A stretch of 22,743 bases of DNA from CAYLLN01 sp036496265 (GCA_036496265.1 DASXLL010000183.1:1-22743); one strand, 5' to 3'; numbered from the stretch's first letter, positions 1 to 6,807 are shown. The notes: generated by a model not told the origin, from the sequence alone. Numbers and translations are program-made.

Positions 1-111
1 ATTCTGCACCAGTTCGGGTTTGATCATCGGCGGCTGGCGGTGCCGTATAAGGGGCTTAGCGTGCGGCTGACGGATCAGGGCGGGAAAGTCGTGAGCGATC
101 TTCTGGCGTAG
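1..111 (+). CDS. DUF1501 domain protein, C-terminal end only
   Basis: Only the last 36 codons are in the window; the frame is open from base 1 and stops at TAG 109-111. The tail has the pattern LH-x-FGFDH-x-x-L, then a Y-x-GL segment, then RLTD and VV-x-x-LLA. This matches the C-terminal end of DUF1501 proteins, which are abundant in planctomycetes, usually exported by Tat, and related in fold to alkaline phosphatase and sulfatases. Their usual DUF1549/DUF1553 cytochrome-like partner would lie outside the window. The family call is from memory of the C-terminal pattern and rests on a short stretch. The last 56 bases overlap the end of the convergent gene at 56-820. Confidence 0.6.
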   Translation: MLHQFGFDHRRLAVPYKGLSVRLTDQGGKVVSDLLA

Positions 112-820
112 CGTCTCCGATTCGAGCGGATCGCCACCAGTAATGAATTTCAACGTCGTTGCCGCAATCGTCGTCGATGGCCTTGTGCAAATCGAGTTCG
201 GTAATCCGATCATCGCATGGATTGAAGCCATAATTGCGGCATTCGCCCAATATCGGTCCCATGCAGTCGCCTGCGGGCTTCCACAAAGTAGTCCAATTGC
301 GTTGAGGGGAACACCGAAATACGATTTGCACGGTGGCAGGACCAGCCGGTAAGGGAGCGCAGTTGGCTGCAAGTTTGTCGCGAATGCGTTGTTTCCAGGG
401 CTTGGTCGTGTGGCCCGCGCCAGCATCAATCTCGGCGTGCTGCCAGTCAGTCAAGATTGGCTGCTGAGCGAAAGCAGTACCAATCGCAATGCGATGCTGC
501 ACTCCCACTTGTTTCGTCGCACGGACCAAGGCGAAGCGACCTGGCGGTAACCATTTCGTCCCGAATAACGGAAACAAATAGTTCTCCAAATCGCAGGCTA
601 TCAATAACGTCTTAGGATCGCTTACACCGATTCGGAAATCGAGGAACAACGGCTCATCGCTATCCGGCAATGGCCTGAGTGCGGAAATCAGCTCAGACAA
701 ATAAGCGTTGAGCCGAATTTGTGATGGTGCAGATTTTGCATCCCACGATGCAAGCAACGGCTTGAGCACTGGAACTTCGCGGTAAATTGGGCCGGCTCGC
801 CATATTGTCTGAATGGGCAT
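56..820 (-). CDS. Hypothetical protein, possibly RusA-like
   Basis: This is a 254-residue protein with no signal peptide or membrane segment. I do not recognise a named family with certainty. Residues 163-226 read like the core of RusA Holliday-junction resolvases: a beta strand (VQIVF), then N175-x5-K181-x3-D185, a DD pair (203-204) followed by I-x-x-L-x-x-x-K, and a final VEI strand. The two aspartates of the RusA DLDN motif are N175 and T177 here, so classical catalysis is doubtful. The N-terminal half has a similar strand followed by DLEN at 77-80, which might be a second copy of the fold (inference). The ATG at 818-820 has a GAGG-type ribosome site about 10 bases upstream. It lies 24 bases after the DUF2442 gene and is probably co-transcribed. 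The 3' end overlaps the convergent DUF1501 gene by 56 bases. Confidence 0.7.
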   Translation of the reverse strand: MPIQTIWRAGPIYREVPVLKPLLASWDAKSAPSQIRLNAYLSELISALRPLPDSDEPLFLDFRIGVSDPKTLLIACDLENYLFPLFGTKWLPPGRFALVRATKQVGVQHRIAIGTAFAQQPILTDWQHAEIDAGAGHTTKPWKQRIRDKLAANCAPLPAGPATVQIVFRCSPQRNWTTLWKPAGDCMGPILGECRNYGFNPCDDRITELDLHKAIDDDCGNDVEIHYWWRSARIGDATPEDRSRLSRPDPSAAR

Positions 821-844
821 TGCCGAAGCGCCTCATCGACGTGT

Positions 845-1102
845 TCATAGGCCGCCTTCATACAGATCGGCGATGGGGAAACACAGTCCGTAATCGTCCC
901 AAACTAAGTCGCCGTCCTCAACCCGGAAACTGGCGAATCTCTCCGCTTCGAGATACAAGCGAATCAGAGGATTTGTGTTACTTCTTAAGAACGGCTCGAA
1001 GTCGATCAGCCGTCGTACGCCGTCGCTGAACGATACGTTGAGTTTGTAGTCTGCGATGCGCTCAGCCGCGGTGATTTCGATCAATGCACCTTCGGCGAGC
1101 AT
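845..1102 (-). CDS. DUF2442 domain protein
   Basis: This 85-residue protein starts MLAEGALIEI and ends at TGA 845-847. The pattern ADYKLNVSFSDG, then a basic stretch and a DFEPFL segment, then FRVEDGDLVWDDYGLCF and DLYE, is the compact DUF2442 fold (the NE0471 N-terminal-domain type). The open frame extends upstream to 1327, but those extra 75 residues lie opposite the DUF4160 gene in another frame and look like noise. The ATG at 1100-1102 overlaps the TAA of the DUF4160 gene by one base (TAATG), which suggests translational coupling. DUF4160 and DUF2442 genes are often adjacent and are suspected, not proven, to form toxin-antitoxin pairs. Confidence 0.85.
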   Translation of the reverse strand: MLAEGALIEITAAERIADYKLNVSFSDGVRRLIDFEPFLRSNTNPLIRLYLEAERFASFRVEDGDLVWDDYGLCFPIADLYEGGL

Positions 1103-1407
1103 TAGCCGAGGCGCTGCGTGATCGTCTGAGGCTCGATCGGTTTGTGGAGTACGAAGTAGTCGATCCATTTTTGCACAATTTCGTCTGCGTAGTGTTCCAC
1201 CAATTCTTGAAAGTGCTTCAAGTCGGACGAAACCAGCGGCCGCCGACCTCGGACCGCGGAATAAACGATTCGCACGACTTGACCATTCTCGATAATGAAC
1301 TCCGCCTTGCTTTCCCGGCCTTGGCATTTGCCATGCACATGTACGGGTTCGTGTTCGTTCGAGTAGAACAGCACGACGATACCCAAGTATTCATAGAGCT
1401 TTGGCAT
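1102..1407 (-). CDS. DUF4160 domain protein
   Basis: The 101-residue protein begins MPKLYEYLGIVVLFYSNEH. It has the family hallmarks: an aromatic strand after the start, the histidine-rich EHEPVHVHGK stretch (residues 19-28), the alternating strand EFIIENGQVVRI and a C-terminal helix ending near WIDYF. I chose the ATG at 1405-1407 because family members begin with MP and a short strand; a GTG five codons upstream (1422) is possible. A perfect TATAAT lies 27 bases upstream on the same strand. It is the first gene of a likely three-gene unit with DUF2442 (overlap by one base) and the 254-residue protein. A toxin-antitoxin role is a literature suggestion for the pair, not shown here. Confidence 0.85.
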   Translation of the reverse strand: MPKLYEYLGIVVLFYSNEHEPVHVHGKCQGRESKAEFIIENGQVVRIVYSAVRGRRPLVSSDLKHFQELVEHYADEIVQKWIDYFVLHKPIEPQTITQRLG

Positions 1408-1434
1408 AGAAACGTCAAACACTTACCAATGGTT

Positions 1435-1440
1435 ATTATA
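1435..1440 (-). promoter_or_regulatory. Candidate -10 box for the DUF4160 operon
   Basis: The minus strand reads TATAAT at this place, 27 bases before the chosen ATG of the DUF4160 gene, giving a leader of about 20 bases. No convincing -35 hexamer is seen at 16-19 bases upstream, so the site is only a candidate. Confidence 0.35.
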
Positions 1441-1576
1441 ATGCGAGGCAGCAGCGGTTTCGCGGCAAATGGAGCGAAGCGTGACCTTACGACCCCGCCA
1501 TGATTACCTTAATATTTGTTTGTTCCGCGCAAGTTATGCAATCCCAGGTTTTTTGCTTCGCAGTTGAACTATAACC

Positions 1577-2773
1577 GTGTCCGCCGCGTCTTTTTCTACC
1601 GGTTATTGCACGAACGTCCATGCGGGGGCGACGCTGGATGTGACGCGGGCGAATTTGGAGCGATATGCGCTGGCGGTGAAGGAGCGATATAGCCCGGATC
1701 GGCCGATGGGTGTGGGATTGTGGTTGTCGGCGAAGGCGGCGGAGGAATTGACGCGGAGCGCGGGTGAGGGGGAGTTTGCGGAGTGGCTGGCAACTCGGGG
1801 ACTGGTGCCGTACACGCTGAACGGGTTTCCGTACGGCGACTTTCATCAGCAGGTGGTGAAGCATCGGGTATATGAGCCGACCTGGTGGCAGCCGGAGCGA
1901 TTGCACTACACGATGCAGCTGGTGCAGATTCATGACCGGATTTTGCCGCCGGGGATGGAAGGGAGCATTTCGACGCTGCCGATTGCGTGGGGGACGCCGT
2001 GCCCGAGTCGCGCAGAACTGGAACAAGCTGCGGCGCAGCTACGGCAGGCGGCGGCGTGGATGCACCAGCTTGAGGATGAAACGGGACGGCTGATTTATTT
2101 GTGCCTAGAGCCGGAGCCGGGATGCGTGTTTTCGTTTACGGATGATGCAGTTCACTACTTTCAGTGGCAGCTGTTTGGCCATGAAGACGAAGAAATCGTG
2201 CGGCGACATATCCGGATTTCGCATGATGTGTGCCATGCGGCGGTGATGTTCGAAGAGCAGGAGGAAGTGCTGCGGAAGTTTGCGGATGCGGGCATTCAGG
2301 TGGGGAAGATTCAGGTGTCGGCGGCGCTCGCGATGGATTTGGATCTGTTCGAGCCTCCGGCGGATCAGGCGCGGCGGGCGGCGATCAAGCAGCTTTCGCA
2401 ATATGCCGAAGATCGGTATTTGCATCAGACGGTGGTGCGGCGCGATGACGAGGATCTGTTTTATCAGGATTTGCCGGCGGCGCTGGAGGCGGAATCAGCC
2501 GATCCGCGGGGCGAGTGGCGAGTGCACTATCACGTGCCGATTTATTTGCAGGAGTTTGGAAAGTTGCGGGCGACGCAGGAGCAGATTGGGGAGTGTTTGG
2601 CGGCGGTGAAGAAGTATTCGAATTGTCAACATTTCGAGGTGGAGACGTATGCGTGGGGCGTGTTACCGCCGGAGCTGAAGCAGCCGGATTTGGCGGCTGG
2701 CATAGCCCAAGAGCTGCAGTGGTTTGAGAATGTGACCAAAGCAGATTTTGAACAGAAGGAAACGGAGGAGTAA
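1577..2773 (+). CDS. eboE: EboE-type TIM-barrel protein (metabolite traffic protein)
   Basis: The 398-residue protein opens with STGYCTNVHAG (residues 6-16), the hallmark N-terminus of EboE, a xylose-isomerase/sugar-phosphate-epimerase-like TIM barrel. Metal-site-like acidic and histidine residues occur along the chain (EPEPG at 173-177, HDVCHAA, QVSAAL, HYHVPIY), as expected for the superfamily. In cyanobacteria and pseudomonads eboE belongs to a gene set implicated in moving secondary-metabolite precursors to the periplasm; its own reaction is unknown. No eboA, B, C, D or F neighbour is present in this window. The start is GTG 1577, needed to include the conserved STGYCTN; no clear ribosome site precedes it. 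The last residues (EQKETEE) are encoded by a purine-rich repeat that has an inverted copy just downstream. Confidence 0.8.
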   Translation: MSAASFSTGYCTNVHAGATLDVTRANLERYALAVKERYSPDRPMGVGLWLSAKAAEELTRSAGEGEFAEWLATRGLVPYTLNGFPYGDFHQQVVKHRVYEPTWWQPERLHYTMQLVQIHDRILPPGMEGSISTLPIAWGTPCPSRAELEQAAAQLRQAAAWMHQLEDETGRLIYLCLEPEPGCVFSFTDDAVHYFQWQLFGHEDEEIVRRHIRISHDVCHAAVMFEEQEEVLRKFADAGIQVGKIQVSAALAMDLDLFEPPADQARRAAIKQLSQYAEDRYLHQTVVRRDDEDLFYQDLPAALEAESADPRGEWRVHYHVPIYLQEFGKLRATQEQIGECLAAVKKYSNCQHFEVETYAWGVLPPELKQPDLAAGIAQELQWFENVTKADFEQKETEE

Positions 2774-2836
2774 TAATGCGGCTTTGCTCGACGGAGTATT
2801 TCGGTCTTATCTTTGTTACCTTCGTTGCCTTCTGTT
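2751..2836. repeat. Imperfect purine-rich inverted repeat at the convergent gene ends
   Basis: The arm at 2751-2768 (AACAGAAGGAAACGGAGG) and the reverse complement of 2819-2836 (AACAGAAGGCAACGAAGG) agree at 16 of 18 positions. The left arm contains the last codons of the eboE gene, and the right arm lies 11 bases beyond the end of the convergent DUF1080 gene. Transcripts from either side could form the same stem, so it may act as a two-way terminator, although no T-run follows it. The right arm continues as a roughly 9-base tandem repeat (GAAGGTAAC-like units). Confidence 0.7.
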
Positions 2837-2847
2837 AGATCTCTGAT

Positions 2848-3552
2848 TCATTTGGCTAGTGGTGTGAGGACGATGTTGCGGAATTCGATGTCGGCGCCTT
2901 CGGCTTGGAGGCAGATGGCGCCCCGGGTTTGGCTACAGTGGGTAACGTGGTTGACGAGGTCGCCGTTGACCCAGATCGTGATCTGGTCGCGGTCGCAGAG
3001 AATCTTGTAGTCGTTCCATTCTGGAATTGGGCGCTCGGAATTGTCGGTGAGGTTGTAGTGGCGGCGGCCGACGACGCGTTTGTCGGCGTTTTCAATTTCA
3101 CAGGTGGTGCCGATGACCCAGATATCGCCGGCGTTTTGGTGGTTGAGTTGGGCCTCGAAGGAGCGCGGCCAGACGTTGAGCGCGCCGGGGTCGGTGGTGT
3201 GGAGAAGGACGCCGCTATTGCCGCCGGGAGTGCCGGCGGGGAAGCGCCACTGCAGCGTGAGCGTGTAGTTTTCGAAGTCATTGCGGTCGGTGCGGATGTA
3301 GCCGCGAAGCTTGTCCGGGCGGTTGCCTTGGCAGACGAGAATGCCGCCGGGCGCGACGCTCCAGACGTCTTTTAGTTCGACGCCTGGGACGGAGATGGTG
3401 GCGGTCCAGCCGGTGAAGTCGCGGCCGTTGAAGAGGGTGACTGGATTCTTGTCGGATGCGAAGCCGAAGTCGGCAAGCACGGCGGCAATTGTTAGTGCCG
3501 CAATTGTCGGGCAGGTATGCAGTGGCACCCAAGAGCTATTTGGCATCGCCAT
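2848..3552 (-). CDS. DUF1080 (3-keto-disaccharide hydrolase-like) secreted protein
   Basis: The 234-residue protein has a signal peptide (hydrophobic stretch about 15-31, ending FGFA before SDKN). It then has the typical DUF1080 course: NPVTLFNGRDFTGWTA at 36-51, DVWSV with GGILVCQG, YIRTDRNDFENYTLTLQWRF, GNSGVLLHT, EAQLNHQNAGDIW, a WNDYKI strand and a C-terminal DIEFRNIVL. DUF1080 is a concanavalin-like jelly roll common in planctomycetes; some members cleave 3-keto-glycosides. The start ATG 3550-3552 has AAGG nine bases upstream and overlaps the end of the upstream gene by 17 bases; a second ATG is two codons later. The open frame continues to 4143, but that part is a Pro/Ser-rich artefact lying over the upstream gene. 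Confidence 0.88.
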   Translation of the reverse strand: MAMPNSSWVPLHTCPTIAALTIAAVLADFGFASDKNPVTLFNGRDFTGWTATISVPGVELKDVWSVAPGGILVCQGNRPDKLRGYIRTDRNDFENYTLTLQWRFPAGTPGGNSGVLLHTTDPGALNVWPRSFEAQLNHQNAGDIWVIGTTCEIENADKRVVGRRHYNLTDNSERPIPEWNDYKILCDRDQITIWVNGDLVNHVTHCSQTRGAICLQAEGADIEFRNIVLTPLAK

Positions 3553-4030
3553 TGTCTTTGGCCTTTTCGATTTTGCCGAAGAGGTTGCCGCCGACGGGGC
3601 CGTGTTGCCAGGTGCCGGCGTAGCGGTTGTCGTAGATGAGGACGCGGGCGGTGAAGGTGCCGAGGCCGGGAATGGCCATGTTGGTGAGGGTGATGATGGG
3701 GGTGTCGCCGGCCCATTTGATTTCGAGGGGCATGGGGATGGTGGTGTCTTTGTCGCCGTATTTGATGCGGGCTTTGATGAGCCAGACGTCGCCTTCGGGC
3801 AGTTTGGTGGCGCTGGTGATGGTGTATTCTTCGGCTTTGGGCGCACGGTCTTCACGGCCGGCCACTGAGTAAGCGCCGGTGAGTTTGGCGCCGGTGAGCG
3901 TTTCTTCGAGCTTCTTGACGAGCTCTTCTCGGGAGGGGGTGGCGTCTTTCTTGACGGGCTCTTCGGCGAGGAGGGGAACAAAAGTGGCGGCGAGGAGGGC
4001 GAGTGCGGCGGAACAGATGGGACGTGACAT
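3536..4030 (-). CDS. Secreted hypothetical protein
   Basis: The 164-residue protein has a clear Sec signal (MSRPICSAALALLAATFVPLLA, then EEP). A Lys/Glu-rich helix (REELVKKLEETLTGAKL) leads into a mostly beta domain: GAYSVAGRE, EEYTITSATKLPEGDVWLIKARIKYGD, PLEIKWAGDTPIITLTN, RVLIYDNRYAGTWQHG and GGNLFGKIEK. I recognise it as a type common next to DUF1080 genes in planctomycetes but know of no assigned function. AGGAG sits seven bases before ATG 4030, so the longer open frame to 4279 is not needed. The stop overlaps the start of the DUF1080 gene, which suggests coupled translation and a shared exported role. Confidence 0.82.
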   Translation of the reverse strand: MSRPICSAALALLAATFVPLLAEEPVKKDATPSREELVKKLEETLTGAKLTGAYSVAGREDRAPKAEEYTITSATKLPEGDVWLIKARIKYGDKDTTIPMPLEIKWAGDTPIITLTNMAIPGLGTFTARVLIYDNRYAGTWQHGPVGGNLFGKIEKAKDNGDAK

Positions 4031-4132
4031 GGGCGGCTCCTGGGCGGAAAGGGGCAGGTATTGCGAAGTATAGCGGAGGGGGTGTTCAGCCGCACTGCAT
4101 GCGCGCTTCGCAACTGAAACTCGAAATCTGAA

Positions 4133-4253
4133 GCACGAAGCACGAAACAAATTCAAAGCACGAATCTTGAATGACCAAAGCGCCATCCGAGCGTTTGAAA
4201 CATTTCCAGCTTCTTCATTTGAATTTGTTTCGGATTTCGGGTTTTGTGCTTCG
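4133..4253. repeat. Intergenic inverted repeat of CGAAACAAATTCAAA type
   Basis: CGAAACAAATTCAAA at 4143-4157 is matched exactly by its reverse complement at 4218-4232. Outside these arms, CGAAGCAC at 4136-4143 pairs with GTGCTTCG at 4246-4253. The left side also carries several tandem GAAGCAC/AAAGCAC units. It is an imperfect hairpin-like repeat of the kind scattered between planctomycete genes, and contains no gene I can support. Confidence 0.75.
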
Positions 4254-4290
4254 TTCTTTGGCTGTGGCCAATAGGCCATGCTAGGATGCG

Positions 4291-4337
4291 CAAAAAAGAA
4301 GGGCGGCGCCCGATCAACGGTTGATCGAGCGCCGCCC
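4291..4337 (-). terminator. Strong hairpin terminator
   Basis: GGGCGGCGC (4301-4309) pairs with GCGCCGCCC (4329-4337), and CGATCAA pairs with TTGATCG inside, giving 16 paired bases, one mismatch and a CGG loop. On the minus strand it is followed by TTCTTTTTTG, a classic rho-independent signal for the DksA/TraR-type gene that ends at 4430. Only a weak T stretch follows on the plus strand. Confidence 0.8.
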
Positions 4338-4429
4338 GGGCATCATTTTCGATTGAACTGGGTTATCCGCGCAAGACCCGCCACTCATACGATCGCCGTG
4401 TTATGCTTCGCAAAACACAGCCACCCAAA

Positions 4430-4879
4430 TCAGCGGATTTCCTCGTAGGCTTCGTGGCTGGATTCGCTTTCGTCCTCGCCGCGGAAGGAGGCGACGCGGT
4501 TGATGGGGGAATGCTTGCGCGAATCGGCGCCGCCGCGTTCGCCGCTGCGAGCGCAGTTGATGCACTCGGTGGCGTAGGGCAGAGCCTTCAGCCGCATCGG
4601 GGCGATCGCTTTGTCGCACGATTCGCAGCGGCCGTAGCGACCTTGCTTGAGCTTGTCGAGCGCGGCTTCGATCTGGGCCAGCTCGCGCGATTCGAAGCTG
4701 GCCATTTGCGAGCGGAGCTCGGCCTGCTCGGTGGCGATGGCGGCGTCGATCTCGTCGCCGACCGACTGCTCGTTTTGCGATCGCAGCATGCTCATATCGC
4801 CGGCCAAGGCTCGACGGAGCGCGTCCCGCCGACCCATTAGCTGTCGCTTGGTTTCTTTGATTAATACTGTTCGGTTCAT
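4430..4879 (-). CDS. DksA/TraR-family C4 zinc-finger protein
   Basis: The 149-residue protein has an N-terminal helical hairpin, with the D-x-x-D-x-A tip motif (DEIDAA) that DksA inserts into the RNA polymerase secondary channel. A zinc finger C-x2-C-x17-C-x2-C follows (GRCESCDKAI to ECINCA, about residues 87-111). The acidic/Ser-rich tail is not part of the fold. It probably adjusts transcription, for example in growth control or the stringent response; which DksA paralogue it is cannot be told. The ATG at 4877-4879 is preceded by GGGAGG at about six bases, so it is preferred over the GTG five codons upstream. It is a single gene ending at the hairpin terminator at 4291-4337. Confidence 0.9.
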   Translation of the reverse strand: MNRTVLIKETKRQLMGRRDALRRALAGDMSMLRSQNEQSVGDEIDAAIATEQAELRSQMASFESRELAQIEAALDKLKQGRYGRCESCDKAIAPMRLKALPYATECINCARSGERGGADSRKHSPINRVASFRGEDESESSHEAYEEIR

Positions 4880-5397
4880 GAAAGCCTCCCCCACGGCTCG
4901 CCGCTCGCCCCCGCTGCGGTGGTCCGAGGTCGTGGTCTATTCTCTGTCCCTGCCGCTGTACTTATGCGGATTGCCTTTACTCATACCTCTACGCATATAC
5001 GAATCTCGGGCCGTTTTAGTTCGCCTGGCTAAATCGCTTTAGTTCAAGCAGGTCAAGGGTTTGTGGATGGTTCATTGGTTCGCACGCTGCCGCAACCATA
5101 CTGCCGCGGTGGCAGCAGGAGCGCGGCTCGCGAGGGAAGATGCAACCCCCGTGCCGCTAGCGGCAATGGTGAGACGCCGGCGGGGGGCCTTTTGGTTCGC
5201 GGAATCGCTGGAATTTCGTTCATTATTCAAAAACGAGGGGCGGACCGGAGGCTATAACAAAAGCTTCGGATGCCGCTGTGATGGTTTTCGACCCAGCGGC
5301 TGATTCAACGCGAAGGTCATTGTTCGCTGGTTGCCGCGCGGGGGCGATTACAACTTTGTCAGGTCAATTCGCCGAGCCGGAACAGAAATTGAGCCGC
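4880..5397. other. Intergenic region with a GC-rich foldable element
   Basis: About 500 bases separate the divergent zinc-finger and glycosyltransferase genes; no convincing gene is seen. The segment 5101-5190 is GC-rich and can fold. CTGCC/GGCAG pairs at 5101-5115, TGCCGCTAGCGGCA at 5152-5165 is a perfect palindrome, and CCCCCG (5146-5151) can pair with CGGGGG (5181-5186), followed by CCTTTT. This could be a leader structure or attenuator for the glycosyltransferase, but it matches no riboswitch I know. The open frame from GTG 5278 to 5397 is probably not translated. Confidence 0.4.
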
Positions 5398-6807
5398 GTG
5401 AGCGAGTCGCCGCTGAAGATTGCTTATTTGACGGCGGGCGCGGCGGGCATGATTTGCGGGAGTTGCTTGCACGACAATACGCTGGCGCGGGCGCTGATTG
5501 CGCTGGGCCATGATGTACAGCTCATTCCGCTCTATACGCCGATTCGCACCGATGAGGAGGATGTCAGCTCGCAACGCATCTTCTACGGCGGCATCAACAT
5601 GTATTTGCAGCAGAAGTCGCGGCTATTTCGCTGGCTGCCGCGGTGGGTCGATCGGTGGCTCGATTGGCCGTGGCTGATTCAGTGGGCTTCGGGCCGAAGC
5701 GTGAAGATTGATCCGCACGAAGTGGCCGATCTGGCGATTTCGATCCTGCGAGGGACCGAGGGTTACCAGAAAAAAGAGGTCGAGCGGCTGACAGAGTGGC
5801 TGACCGGGTCTTTGCGGCCGGACATTGTTGTGTTCAGCAACATGCTCACGGCTGGATGCGTGCCGGAAATCAAGCGGCGGATGAATGTGCCGGTGGTCGT
5901 GACGCTGCAAGGCGACGACGTCTTTTTGCGCGGACTGCCGGAGACGCATCAGCCGTTGGCCTTAGCCGAGCTTGCGCGGCTGTCGCACTCGATCGACGGC
6001 TTTATTGCTCACAGCCGGTTTTATGCCGATGCGATGGCGGAGTATATGCGGATTGAGCGGGCGAAGATTGCGGTGGTGCCGCTGGGGATTGATACGCGGG
6101 ATTTTGAGGGAGCAAACGTCGAACGCAGATTGCCGAGTGCGGAAGGCGGAATGCGGGATGCGAAAGTAGGTCGGCCACCGACGGTGGGTTATTTGGCTCG
6201 GCTGGCGCCGGAAAAAGGGCTGCACGTTTTGGCGGAGGCTTTTATTCGGTTGCGGGCGATGCCGGGGACAGAGCAAGCTCGGCTGCGGATTGCGGGATGG
6301 CTCGGCGAGACGAATCGAGCGTATGTCGAGGAGATTTTTGGCCGGCTGCGGAGCGCGGGACTCGCCGGTGCGTTCGAATTCCTGGGCGAAATTGATCGCC
6401 ACGCAAAGGTTGAATTCCTGTCGTCGATCGACGTGCTTTCGGTGCCGACGACGTACCGCGAGCCGAAAGGTTTATTCGTGCTGGAGGCGATGGCCGCGGG
6501 AGTGCCTGTGGTGCAACCGGAGCATGGGGCGTTTCCGGAGGTGCTGGCGGCAACCGATGGCGGTTTGCTGCACCGGCCAGAAGATCCGCAGCATCTGGCC
6601 GAGCGGCTGCACGAATTGCTGATTGATGTCGAGAAGCGGCAGCGGTTGGGGACGGCTGGGCGGCGCAACGTACATACGGGCCGCAACGCGCGCGAGATGG
6701 CGATCCAGACAGCCCAAGTGCTGGCGGCCGTCATTGGGCACGGCCGGGCACCGCGAGACGGCGGCTCCAAAGTTCCTGTTCATTCAAGTGCGGTCGACAG
6801 GGCTTGA
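5398..6807 (+). CDS. Glycosyltransferase family 4 protein
   Basis: The GT-B enzyme of about 469 residues transfers a sugar from a nucleotide-sugar donor, likely for cell-envelope glycans or lipids; donor and acceptor cannot be told. The N-terminal domain opens LKIAYLTAGAAGMICGSCLHDN, with TLQGDDVFL and a FIAHSRFYAD segment. The donor domain follows VPLGIDTRDF and contains VGYLARLAPEKGLHVL and the E-x7-E pair in EPKGLFVLEAMAAGVPVVQP. I chose GTG 5398 because homology begins just after it; the frame is open back to 5278, and TTG 5389 is also possible, with no strong ribosome site at any. Oddities: a 7-base tandem repeat is embedded at 6138-6165, and the 3' end runs 19 bases into the tRNA-Leu gene on the other strand. 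Confidence 0.87.
   Translation: MSESPLKIAYLTAGAAGMICGSCLHDNTLARALIALGHDVQLIPLYTPIRTDEEDVSSQRIFYGGINMYLQQKSRLFRWLPRWVDRWLDWPWLIQWASGRSVKIDPHEVADLAISILRGTEGYQKKEVERLTEWLTGSLRPDIVVFSNMLTAGCVPEIKRRMNVPVVVTLQGDDVFLRGLPETHQPLALAELARLSHSIDGFIAHSRFYADAMAEYMRIERAKIAVVPLGIDTRDFEGANVERRLPSAEGGMRDAKVGRPPTVGYLARLAPEKGLHVLAEAFIRLRAMPGTEQARLRIAGWLGETNRAYVEEIFGRLRSAGLAGAFEFLGEIDRHAKVEFLSSIDVLSVPTTYREPKGLFVLEAMAAGVPVVQPEHGAFPEVLAATDGGLLHRPEDPQHLAERLHELLIDVEKRQRLGTAGRRNVHTGRNAREMAIQTAQVLAAVIGHGRAPRDGGSKVPVHSSAVDRA

Noticed and set aside
1084..1503. 139-codon plus-strand frame over the DUF4160 gene
   Set aside because: It is antisense to a clear DUF4160 gene and has no supporting features.
3553..4143. Long N-terminal extension of the DUF1080 frame, rich in Pro and Ser
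   Set aside because: It lies over the upstream secreted-protein gene in another frame, has low-complexity composition and no family signal; a ribosome site and signal peptide exist at 3552.
5130..5180. Resemblance to cobalamin riboswitch pieces (GGGAA, GGTGAGACGCCGG)
   Set aside because: The order of conserved boxes and the long-range pairing of the class are missing, and the neighbours have no link with cobalamin.
5278..5397. Upstream start for the glycosyltransferase (GTG 5278 or ATG 5281)
   Set aside because: The extra 40 residues show no family similarity or ribosome site; homology starts just after GTG 5398.
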